This document shows positions 24,468 through 31,299 of a DNA stretch of 34,092 bases, in pieces; position 1 is the first letter of the stretch; each line of letters starts with the position of its first letter. This stretch comes from Candidatus Binatia bacterium. GTDB lineage: Bacteria; Desulfobacterota; Binatia; Bin18. Made by a program: the position numbers and the translations under genes. The notes beneath the pieces are model-generated. The model saw only the letters and a list, made by a program, of their open reading frames with translations, did no database searches and was not told the origin of the DNA. The stretch covers positions 1 through 34,092 of the forward strand of contig JAJDZM010000051.1 in assembly GCA_022824615.1 (NCBI GenBank), given 5' to 3'.

Positions 24468-24534
24468 CGCCAGCCCAACTTTTTTTACCGGGGCTTTTCT
24501 GTTAGGGTGTCGCAAATTTTTCAGGAGGACGTGA

Positions 24535-24891
24535 ATGGCAGAGGAACAACTATCCGCCGAAGAGGAATTAAAAAAAGCGACCTGGAGTTATATCGCCGTG
24601 GGCGTGTTATGGCTCTCACTGATCATATCGGGCATGGCGCTTGAGCGCCTGGATCTGACCAGCGGGTTTCTCACCAGTCTCTTGCCGGGTGCCGTCAACA
24701 CCCTGCGGGCCGACAACGCCGCGCTCAACGAACAGGTCCGCGAGTTGAAAGACGCCAAACAACGCCTGGACGGCCTGATTGGCCGCGAGCGGGCCACGGC
24801 CGAGGCGCTTGATTATTGCCAGGCCGAGAACAGAGAGATTAACGCCGAGTTGAAAACGCTCAGGGCGAGTGCGCCGGCGGCGGCGAACTGA
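24535..24891 (+). CDS. Small membrane protein with one span and a coiled coil
   Basis: An unrecognised 118-residue protein behind a good AGGAGG. A short acidic N-terminus precedes one hydrophobic segment (about 17-34, WSYIAVGVLWLSLIISGMAL). A helical, leucine-rich, charged region runs from about 56 to 110 (LRADNAALNEQVRELKDAKQRLDGL...), consistent with a periplasmic or cytoplasmic coiled coil, and the end is Ala-rich. The plan is like FtsB/FtsL-type or small scaffold proteins, but no specific motif supports that. It is the last plus-strand gene before a strong bidirectional terminator. Confidence 0.8.
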   Translation: MAEEQLSAEEELKKATWSYIAVGVLWLSLIISGMALERLDLTSGFLTSLLPGAVNTLRADNAALNEQVRELKDAKQRLDGLIGRERATAEALDYCQAENREINAELKTLRASAPAAAN

Positions 24892-24936
24892 TACGCTGAC
24901 CGGGCGTTTTTTAAGCCATTTATACCTTGCCGTCAT

Positions 24937-24970
24937 AAGAGGGGCGTCCGGTCGGACGCCCCTCTTCTTT
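24937..24970. terminator. Strong bidirectional terminator
   Basis: AAGAGGGGCGTCC (24937-24949) and GGACGCCCCTCTT (24954-24966) form a perfect 13-bp stem with a four-base loop, followed by CTTT on the plus strand and flanked by ATGA-rich sequence on the other. It separates the convergent small membrane protein gene and alpha/beta hydrolase gene. Confidence 0.85.
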
Positions 24971-24998
24971 GTCAGGCAGCAGCTTTGGGCAGGACCGG

Positions 24999-25811
24999 CT
25001 ACTGCCAGGCGTGCTGACGCTGGATAAATTCCGTCACCACATCAACTGTGGTCTGGGCCAACTCGATGTTAAACAAATGGCTGGCGTTGGACAGAATGGT
25101 CAGGTCGGCGTTGGGAATCCGCTGAGCCAAGGTGACGGAGTTCTCCGGCGGAACCAGACCGTCCTCTTTGCCGGTCACCACCAGCGTTGGCACACTGATA
25201 TCCGGCAGCCGTTCATATGTATCATGCCCCTGAATTGCGGCCATCTGGCTGATCATGCCGTGCTTGGGGGTTGGATACTGGCTGGAAAGCTGGTTGAGTT
25301 CGAGCAGAGTGTTCATATGCTTCTGCATAAACCACGGGGTGACGGCGACCTTGGTCATGGCCAGGGCTGCCTGTTCCACGTCGAAGTCGGCAATATTGTT
25401 CAGCATGTCCAGCACTTCAGGGTCTTGTGACAACAGCGTCTTTTCTCCCCCACAGTTGGTACAGCCCAGGATCAGGCTTTTGACCCGCTGCGGATGACGC
25501 AGGGCGAACTCCTGGGCGATCATGCCGCCCATTGAGATACCGAAGACGTTGGCCTGCTCGATCCCCAGGTGGTCCAGCAGGCCGGCCGTATCATCGGCAA
25601 ACATCGTCATGGAGTACGGGGAGTCCGGTTTCTCACTTTGTCCCACCCCACGGTTGTCAAAGGCAATCGTTCTGAAGGTCCGGGCAAAGCCGTCCACATT
25701 CCAGTGCCAGCCGATCGAGCTGACGGTGAAGCCCATAATAAGGAGGAGCGGTTCACCCTGGCCCTGTTCTTCGTAGTACAACTCAATACCATTGGATTTG
25801 ATATGCGGCAT
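24999..25811 (-). CDS. Alpha/beta-hydrolase fold protein
   Basis: A 270-residue alpha/beta hydrolase, likely an esterase, lactonase or C-C hydrolase. The N-terminal strand HIKSNGIELYYEEQGQGEPLLLIMGF holds the oxyanion-hole segment. FDNRGVGQSEKPDSPYSM is the classic post-strand-4 motif. The nucleophile elbow is GISMGG (about residues 91-96), the acid is expected in VTGKEDGLVPPENS, and the histidine in LSNASHLFNIE. It starts at an ATG behind AAGGAGC. The next minus-strand gene upstream is separated by a hairpin, so it is probably a separate transcript. No substrate can be assigned. Confidence 0.93.
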   Translation of the reverse strand: MPHIKSNGIELYYEEQGQGEPLLLIMGFTVSSIGWHWNVDGFARTFRTIAFDNRGVGQSEKPDSPYSMTMFADDTAGLLDHLGIEQANVFGISMGGMIAQEFALRHPQRVKSLILGCTNCGGEKTLLSQDPEVLDMLNNIADFDVEQAALAMTKVAVTPWFMQKHMNTLLELNQLSSQYPTPKHGMISQMAAIQGHDTYERLPDISVPTLVVTGKEDGLVPPENSVTLAQRIPNADLTILSNASHLFNIELAQTTVDVVTEFIQRQHAWQ

Positions 25812-25857
25812 AAATGATTGCTCCTTGTCTTTCGTGTTGGTTGTGCGGCATACAAAA

Positions 25858-25879
25858 GGGCAACCACAGGGGGTTGCCC
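25858..25879 (-). terminator. Hairpin between the small acidic gene and the hydrolase gene
   Basis: GGGCAACC (25858-25865) and GGTTGCCC (25872-25879) pair perfectly around a six-base loop. On the minus strand it is followed by TTTTG, compatible with termination after the 90-residue gene. The unit GGGCAACC-N6-GGTTGCCCC also has the look of a dispersed intergenic palindrome, so it may be a repeat doing duty as a terminator. Confidence 0.6.
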
Positions 25880-25898
25880 CTACTGTCCGCAGTTGAGG

Positions 25899-26171
25899 CT
25901 AATCGATATACGGACTGAAGTTCCGCATGGCAAGCAGGAGGGCCTCAAGGTCGGCATATTCGCTCAGTTCGATGTACAGGTCATTATACTGGCCGTGGAC
26001 TTCATCCGGGTCCTGCTCATCTTGAGGGACAGTGAAAAGCTTCTCAAACTCTTTGAGCATGCCTTGCGATTGCAGCTTGGTCTCAATCGGGATTTCATCG
26101 TTGGTGGCGATCAGCAGCTTGATTCGATGAATCAGCCGCAAGACCATTTCTTCATCGGTTCGTTCTGGCAT
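25899..26171 (-). CDS. Small acidic helical protein of unknown function
   Basis: A 90-residue soluble protein I do not recognise. It is rich in Glu, Asp and Leu with a predicted all-helical pattern: PERTDEEMVLRLIHRIKLLIATNDEIPIE, LQSQGMLKEFEKLF, and YIELSEYADLEALLLAMRNF. There are no cysteines and no signal or membrane segment. It starts 24 bases after the stop of the TPR gene, so the two are probably cotranscribed and may interact. The coding signature is normal for the genome, which supports it being a real gene. Confidence 0.7.
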   Translation of the reverse strand: MPERTDEEMVLRLIHRIKLLIATNDEIPIETKLQSQGMLKEFEKLFTVPQDEQDPDEVHGQYNDLYIELSEYADLEALLLAMRNFSPYID

Positions 26172-26195
26172 GGCAGCGCCTGGTCCCCAACCGGT

Positions 26196-26540
26196 CTAGT
26201 TGTCCTCTTTCTGCTCCTGCAACTGGCGTTTCCAGTCGAGCATGCGCGCCTTGGCCGCTACGGCTTCAGCCTCCGGGACCATGCCTTTCTGCTGGTACAG
26301 GCGGGAGAGGACCGTGTAGCTCATCTCGTCGTCGGGACTCAACTCAGTCAACTTTTTTGCCATTTCAATGGCTTCATCGAGTTGCTCGTTATCCGCATAG
26401 GCGTGGGCCAGGTCGTGTACGGCTTCGACATGGTTCGGGTCGATCTCCAGAATCGCCTTATAGGCGGCAATGGCTTGATCGGTCTCACCGTCACACAGGG
26501 AATCGTAGGCTTCATCGTATAGTGCTTCGATGGATGGCAT
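26196..26540 (-). CDS. Tetratricopeptide-repeat protein
   Basis: A 114-residue protein made almost only of TPR helices, a scaffold for protein-protein contacts. Start ATG 26540 has AAGGAG eight bases upstream; a longer frame extension reaches into the divergent gene and is not supported. Three repeats are visible: ALYDEAYDSLCDGETDQAIAAYKAILEIDP, HVEAVHDLAHAYADNEQLDEAIEMAKKLTELSP, and EMSYTVLSRLYQQKGMVPEAEAVAAKA, followed by a charged tail. No signal peptide is seen. It is divergent from the LuxE-like gene with about 107 bases between starts, and is followed by the small acidic gene. Confidence 0.88.
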   Translation of the reverse strand: MPSIEALYDEAYDSLCDGETDQAIAAYKAILEIDPNHVEAVHDLAHAYADNEQLDEAIEMAKKLTELSPDDEMSYTVLSRLYQQKGMVPEAEAVAAKARMLDWKRQLQEQKEDN

Positions 26541-26647
26541 GGCCGTTCTCCTTGGTATGGACAGCCTAGCGGATTTCAGAAACAGCTCCAACCCCGTATC
26601 AGCCTCTCGTTGACAGGGGTTTTGCGGCTTCCTATGCTCTTTTTTCC

Positions 26648-27733
26648 GTGAATGCACCACGAAACCACATAGACACTCGCGTCCTGGATTTCATCGCCGC
26701 GCCTGAGGGGAAGGACTTTGGGAGCCTGGCCCTGGATGTCTTCGCCCATCAATTCGAGCAGAACCTTCCGTATCAGCGCTTCTGCCTGGCCAGAGACAAG
26801 ACCCCGGGGACCGTCCAAACCTGGCAGGCTGTTCCAGCCGTTCCTACCGTTGCCTTCAAAGAGCTTGAGTTGGCCTGCGGTCCGCCGGAAAAAGTCTTTT
26901 TGACCAGCGGCACTACACAAGGCCAGGAAAAGCGTGGCCGCCACCTGGTCCCCGACTTGCAGTTATACTACGCCTCGGCGCTGGCCCATTTCTCGCAGTG
27001 CGTGCTGCCCGAAAAGCGTCCGCTACGGGTCTTGAGTCTGGTTCCCGATCCCGAGACCCAGCCGCACTCGTCGCTAACTCAGATGGCCGAATGGGTGATG
27101 CGTGAGCTAGGAAGCCCTGACAGCCGGTATTTTATTGATGCGGACGGCATTCACCTGGAAGCCTTTGCCACGGCCGTCACCCACGCCCAGGAGACGAGCG
27201 AGCCGGTCTGCGTCCTGGCGATTACCTCGGCCCTGGTCGCCTTTTTCGACTGGTGCGCCGCCAATCGGAAAACCTTTGCGCTCCCCTCCAGCAGCCGCAT
27301 TATGGATACCGGCGGCAATAAGGGCAAAGGCCGTCCGCTCTCGCGCAACGGCTATTTGCAGTCGTGCTGGAAATATCTCAAGGTCGCCGGCTATTACTGT
27401 GTGAACGAATACGGCATGACCGAGATGGCCTCGCAGTTTTACGACCACGTTCTGTACAACCGTTTTCGGAAGAGCAACGAGCCGCGGTATAAAATCGGCC
27501 CGGCCTGGACACGCACACTGGTCGTCCATCCCGAAACCCTGGAAGAAGTGCCGCCGGGCGAGCACGGCATCCTGCGGCACTTTGATCTGGCCAACTGCGG
27601 CTCGGTCATGGCGATTCAGACCGATGATGTAGGCTATCTGACGGGCGACGGGTTTGAGATTATCGGCCGGACCCCAGGCTCGGAAGCACGCGGCTGCGCG
27701 CTGGTCCTGGACGAGTTTTTATCCGCCCAGTGA
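26648..27733 (+). CDS. LuxE-like acyl-protein synthetase
   Basis: A 361-residue member of the acyl-protein synthetase (LuxE) branch of adenylating enzymes, which activates a fatty acid with ATP and passes the acyl group to the reductase. The P-loop-like adenylation motif is FLTSGTTQGQ (84-93). IMDTGGNKGKGRPLSRNGYL and NEYGMTEMASQFYD match conserved later motifs, and TDDVGYLTGDGFEIIGRTPGSEARG is the C-terminal hinge. Start GTG 26648. The stop codon overlaps the start of the LuxC-like gene (GTGA), a strong sign of a two-subunit complex. Neither luciferase genes (luxA, luxB) nor the thioesterase luxD are nearby, so the acyl substrate source and product use are unknown. Confidence 0.9.
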   Translation: MNAPRNHIDTRVLDFIAAPEGKDFGSLALDVFAHQFEQNLPYQRFCLARDKTPGTVQTWQAVPAVPTVAFKELELACGPPEKVFLTSGTTQGQEKRGRHLVPDLQLYYASALAHFSQCVLPEKRPLRVLSLVPDPETQPHSSLTQMAEWVMRELGSPDSRYFIDADGIHLEAFATAVTHAQETSEPVCVLAITSALVAFFDWCAANRKTFALPSSSRIMDTGGNKGKGRPLSRNGYLQSCWKYLKVAGYYCVNEYGMTEMASQFYDHVLYNRFRKSNEPRYKIGPAWTRTLVVHPETLEEVPPGEHGILRHFDLANCGSVMAIQTDDVGYLTGDGFEIIGRTPGSEARGCALVLDEFLSAQ

Positions 27734-29046
27734 CGGGTAGAGGCATGCCGTCACCCTCCCCGACCGACCTGAGCGCACGGCTTGATGCCCTGGTCGCCAA
27801 CCGTATCCAACACCTCGTCCCCGGAACGGCCCGGGACATCCTGATCTGTATAGACCAAGCCGTTCAACGCTGGCTCGATCCCGACTCACAAGAACGCCAG
27901 GAAGCCGAGACCCGTCTCCCGGAAACGACCGGCCTCTCTGTTGCCATGATCCGGCATGTGTTGCCCCTTATTTTTCGGGAATATCGAGCGGACAGGATAG
28001 AAACACTCTGCGTTGATGAGCTGGGCTGTCTTGAAGTCCTCGACCGCTTTGTCCCGTCCGTCTCAGGACAAAAGCGCGCCTCTGGTCCACCGCTGATGAC
28101 GCACGTCCTGGCCGGTAACGTGCCCGGAGCAGGGCTCGACAGCGTCATCTTCTCTCTGCTGGTGAAATCCGCCACCCTGGTCAAAACCTCATCCGCAGAG
28201 CCCGTCCTGCCCGCCCTGTTCGCCCGTTCGATTCGGGACATCGACCCAAACCTGGGCGCCTGTCTCAGCGTCGTTTCCTGGCCTGGGGGAAACGCCGAGC
28301 TTGAAGACCTGGCGTATGGACGAGCGGACATGGTTGTTGCGTCCGGCTCGGATGCGAGTCTTGCGGCAATCCGGAAACGAACGCGCGGGCAGTTTATCGG
28401 CTACGGGCACAAGGTGAGTTTCGGTCTGGTGACCAAGGAGAGCCTGACCGAGGCAGAAGAGACCGCTCACAAGGTGGCCTATGACGTGGCGTTATACGAC
28501 CAGCAGGGCTGTCTGTCCCCCCAGCTTATCTATGTCAAGGAAGGCGGGGACGTTACCCCAAAAGAGTTTGCAGCTCTGCTTGCCACGGGCCTGGCCCACT
28601 GGCAAACCGAGCTGCCGCGCGGTCCGGTCTCACCGGAAGTCAGCACCGCCATCCGAAGAGCGAGAGACGAAGCCGAATGGCAGGCGTTGGCCGGTAAAGA
28701 CGTTGTCCTGCACGCGAGCCCGAACGGAACGGACTGGACCGTTGTGTACGATGCCGACCCGACCTTCGTCCAATCGCCTTTATATCGGACGATTCGGGTG
28801 AAGCCGTTACGGGACATTGCACAGCTTGGCGGGATTCTTGAGGCGTGGCGGCCCTATCTCGAAGCCGTGGGGGTGGCGGCAGGTCCAGAACGGACGGCAA
28901 CTCTTGCCGATACATTAGTGGCGTTGGGTGTCAGCCGTGTGTGCCCAATCGGGACCATGCAGCGTCCGCCGTTGAGTTGGCGTCACGGCGGAAGACCGAG
29001 GGTTGGTGATTTGGTGCGGTGGGTTGGGGTTGAGTGGGAAGTATAG
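27730..29046 (+). CDS. LuxC-like acyl-CoA/acyl-protein reductase
   Basis: A 438-residue LuxC-family enzyme that reduces an activated acyl group to an aldehyde with NADPH. The conserved core includes HVLAGNVPGAGLDSVIFSLLVKSATLVKTSS (about 125-155), VVSWPGGNAELEDLAYGRADMVVASGSD, and GHKVSFGLVTKE. The acyl-thioester cysteine is in DQQGCLSPQLIYV (about Cys261). The C-terminus QRPPLSWRHGGRPRVGDLVRWVG is characteristic. It starts at GTG 27730 overlapping the LuxE-like stop; ATG 27745 is an alternative. With its neighbour it should form a fatty-acid reductase. Length is slightly under the marine LuxC (about 480). No gene follows on the same strand until the toxin-antitoxin pair, 139 bases on. Confidence 0.9.
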   Translation: MTGRGMPSPSPTDLSARLDALVANRIQHLVPGTARDILICIDQAVQRWLDPDSQERQEAETRLPETTGLSVAMIRHVLPLIFREYRADRIETLCVDELGCLEVLDRFVPSVSGQKRASGPPLMTHVLAGNVPGAGLDSVIFSLLVKSATLVKTSSAEPVLPALFARSIRDIDPNLGACLSVVSWPGGNAELEDLAYGRADMVVASGSDASLAAIRKRTRGQFIGYGHKVSFGLVTKESLTEAEETAHKVAYDVALYDQQGCLSPQLIYVKEGGDVTPKEFAALLATGLAHWQTELPRGPVSPEVSTAIRRARDEAEWQALAGKDVVLHASPNGTDWTVVYDADPTFVQSPLYRTIRVKPLRDIAQLGGILEAWRPYLEAVGVAAGPERTATLADTLVALGVSRVCPIGTMQRPPLSWRHGGRPRVGDLVRWVGVEWEV

Positions 29047-29185
29047 AAATGGAGAGTCTTCTTACGTCTCTATAGAGAAAGTAGGACGGAGAAAAGCAGG
29101 AAGATGCAGGTGCGGGCAGTAGGATTGAAGTTATGAGCCTCCTTCGCCAATAACAAGAGAACATTGTGTATGGAACAAGGAAACG

Positions 29186-29506
29186 TTGTTGAGGAACATC
29201 CGCTCCGGTACACTTTGGGGTGTGAGAATCTACGAGTTGGTTTGGCCGGACGACCGAGTCGCTCACATTGCAGTGCACAACATCCAGCCTGATGAGGTGG
29301 AAGAGGTGTGTTTCGGACGGCCTTTCGTGCAGCGGGCTAAAGCTCTGGGGAAGAATCCTGTCTATTATGTCTTGGGACAAACTGCGGCGGGTCGGTATCT
29401 ATTCTGTGTCGTGATACAATTCCCTGACGGTAGGGGGTTCCCAGTGACGGCTCGTCCCATGACACCCAAAGAGAAGCGGCGCTTTAACCATTGGAGACGA
29501 CGATGA
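29186..29506 (+). CDS. BrnT-like toxin candidate
   Basis: A 106-residue small basic protein preceding a CopG/BrnA-like gene. The body VRIYELVWPDDRVAHIAVHNIQPDEVEEVCF...YYVLGQTAAGRYLFCVVIQFPDGRGFPVTARPMTPKEKRRF follows the pattern of BrnT-type RNase toxins and of related RelE-like folds, ending in the MT-x-x-E-K-R-R motif common to that group. Starts available are TTG 29186 and GTG 29222; both lack strong ribosome sites, and GTG 29222 begins at the domain edge. It overlaps the next gene by four bases (ATGA), as toxin-first pairs often do. The substrate (mRNA cleavage) is inferred from family only. Confidence 0.7.
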   Translation: MLRNIRSGTLWGVRIYELVWPDDRVAHIAVHNIQPDEVEEVCFGRPFVQRAKALGKNPVYYVLGQTAAGRYLFCVVIQFPDGRGFPVTARPMTPKEKRRFNHWRRR

Positions 29507-29772
29507 GAAGAGTAAATATGCCCCAGACTGATTCAATAGAAGAACTCGCGCACTTTTGGGATACTCACGACCTCACTGAGTTTGAAGACCAACTAGAAGA
29601 AGTCTCGGAACCTGTCTTTGAACGCTCCCCAGAGTCAGTCGTTACGCTGCACTTGCAACCCCAAGAGATCGCGGCAGTGAAACAAGCTGCACAGGAGAGA
29701 GGCATGGAAGAGGCAACATTGCTGCGGGAGTGGGTGCTGGAGAAGCTGCACAGCATAGGGACGCCGAATTGA
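29503..29772 (+). CDS. BrnA/CopG-type antitoxin candidate
   Basis: An 89-residue acidic protein. The N-terminal half (SIEELAHFWDTHDLTEFEDQLEEVSEPVF) is the toxin-binding part common to BrnA/CopG antitoxins. The C-terminal half (VTLHLQPQEIAAVKQAAQERGMEEATLLREWVLEKL) is a ribbon-helix-helix DNA-binding domain. The start is the ATG at 29503 that overlaps the toxin stop, not the TTG at 29491, because ATGA coupling is typical. Antitoxin second and toxin first is the BrnTA order; the domain order inside the protein (toxin-binding first, DNA-binding last) also fits BrnA. Confidence 0.75.
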   Translation: MRRVNMPQTDSIEELAHFWDTHDLTEFEDQLEEVSEPVFERSPESVVTLHLQPQEIAAVKQAAQERGMEEATLLREWVLEKLHSIGTPN

Positions 29773-29967
29773 GTCATCATACCTGACCGCCGCCCGTTTA
29801 CGTCAAGTCGAAACGAATCCGGCAAATGACCCTTCCTCAGCGTCCGGCTTTTTAGCTGAAATCGACCGCATACAGTTAGAAGTGCAATAATATTTATCCT
29901 TGCACCCGGCGGAAATAGTCGTGACGGGGTGAATTGGAAGCTCAGACAACAGGGAAAGAGCAGAAAA

Positions 29968-30071
29968 TCCCCTCCTTGGAGGGGTGCCGCGGAGCGGCGG
30001 GGTGGGTTCCGTAGATGGACCGTACATGGAGAAACCCACCCCGGCCTTCGGCCACCCCTCCCGAGAGGGGA
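29968..30071. repeat. Dispersed palindromic repeat, copies 2 and 3 in inverted orientation
   Basis: Copy 2 (29968-30008) starts TCCCCTCCTTGGAGGGGTG and ends GGGGTGGGTT. Copy 3 (30033-30071) is the reverse complement of the same design, beginning AACCCACCCCGGCC and ending AGAGGGGA. A 24-base spacer separates them, so the whole stretch can fold into one large cruciform or hairpin. It sits between the toxin-antitoxin pair and the convergent PRISE gene and may terminate both. Confidence 0.8.
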
Positions 30072-30105
30072 TCAGAGACAAAACACTTAGCGCTACAGGA
30101 CCCAC

Positions 30106-31197
30106 CTACACCGGCGGTATCCAGCCCAAATCCTGGTAGCGCTTAATCAGGTTGCGGAACATATCCTCCGTATCCATGCATTCGTGAGAACCGGCCTGCC
30201 GAATCTTGATCGTACTGACGACGATGGGCGGTGGCGGTTCTGAGGCGCCGTAGGCAAAGGACAGGTCGGTCAGCTCGAACGAGCCGCCCACGAAGTCCAG
30301 CATTTTTCGTGGCGCCTTGAGCTGATACTTGTCAACGATCGCGGCCCATTCGGCATCGTGCTTGGGCATCTCTTGCGTGAGACATAGCGGCTCGGGCGGA
30401 CCGACTTCCATGTCCAGCGCGTCGGCAATCGTCGGCCAGACGTTTTGCCACACAAACACATCGCCATTGGTACTGTTAAACGTCTCGTTGCGCGCGTTCG
30501 GGCTGGTGGCGGCCCAGGCCAAGGAGCGCGCCAGCAGGTCGGCGTCCACCGCTTCAAAGACGTAGGGTGGGCCGCCGGGGAATGAGAGCGGCAGACCGGC
30601 TTCTTTGCGAAGTGCGGCGTAGACGCAAATGGCGGGCAGCACGTTGAGGTTGCCCTTGAGCGCTTCACCAAAAATGAGCTGCGGCCGGAAGATTGACCAG
30701 TGCCAGTCTTTTCCCCGCTGTTGCGCGCGCAGATAGTCTTCTTGCAGAAAATAAAAATTCTCGTGCTGATGACGCGGCCAGCGTTCGCGCGCCGGTGCGG
30801 GAAACGGTTCGATATGCGCGCCGTAGGCTTTGGTGCCCTGCAATAGCGACACCTGTTGGAGCCGGGTCGCCGCAGCCTTGAGCGGCTCAAACAGGTTCTC
30901 CAGCATCCTCAGATTCGTTTCCATCTGGTCCCGCTCGCGCCAGCCCTGGACCACGCCGGGCTTTTCATACAGCGCAGTATAGACCACGTGGGTCACATCG
31001 TGCATCTGGCTGAAGACTGCGGTGCAACGGGCCTGGTCTTGCAGGTCAACGGATATGAGCGTAGCCCCCTCAAGGCCGTCAGGAATCCGGCGTGACACGC
31101 CCACAACATCCCAATCGTCCAGACCGGCGAAATGGCGTACCGCCGCAAATCCGACCAGACCGGAGGCGCCCGCAACTAAGACTTTTTTCCTGGCCAT
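30106..31197 (-). CDS. PRISE-family (progesterone 5-beta-reductase/iridoid synthase-like) reductase
   Basis: A 363-residue extended SDR-type protein, predicted to reduce C=C of an enone with NADPH. The Rossmann motif is VAGASGLVG (8-16), followed by VVGVSRR, which is the family arginine pair for NADPH. Family motifs include VYTAL, QGTKAYGAH (family lysine) and NFYFLQEDYL. In characterised enzymes that last block is NFYY..ED; here the second tyrosine position is phenylalanine. WSIFRPQLIFG and FNSTNGDVFVWQNVWPTIA are also typical. AAGGAGG lies before the ATG. It is divergent from a class III aminotransferase gene; the natural enone is unknown. Confidence 0.92.
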   Translation of the reverse strand: MARKKVLVAGASGLVGFAAVRHFAGLDDWDVVGVSRRIPDGLEGATLISVDLQDQARCTAVFSQMHDVTHVVYTALYEKPGVVQGWRERDQMETNLRMLENLFEPLKAAATRLQQVSLLQGTKAYGAHIEPFPAPARERWPRHQHENFYFLQEDYLRAQQRGKDWHWSIFRPQLIFGEALKGNLNVLPAICVYAALRKEAGLPLSFPGGPPYVFEAVDADLLARSLAWAATSPNARNETFNSTNGDVFVWQNVWPTIADALDMEVGPPEPLCLTQEMPKHDAEWAAIVDKYQLKAPRKMLDFVGGSFELTDLSFAYGASEPPPPIVVSTIKIRQAGSHECMDTEDMFRNLIKRYQDLGWIPPV

Positions 31198-31299
31198 CCG
31201 TTCCTCCTTGTATGTCCACGGCGCACGCTACCAATTTATCGGTCAGGGTCAAGGGGCCATTTCTTGCTGAGCGAACCTGCCTCACGTATGCTGCCGGTT

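Noticed and set aside
29047-29185. RNA gene or promoter in the gap after the LuxC-like gene
   Set aside because: No tRNA-like cloverleaf, strong hairpin or convincing -10/-35 pair was found.
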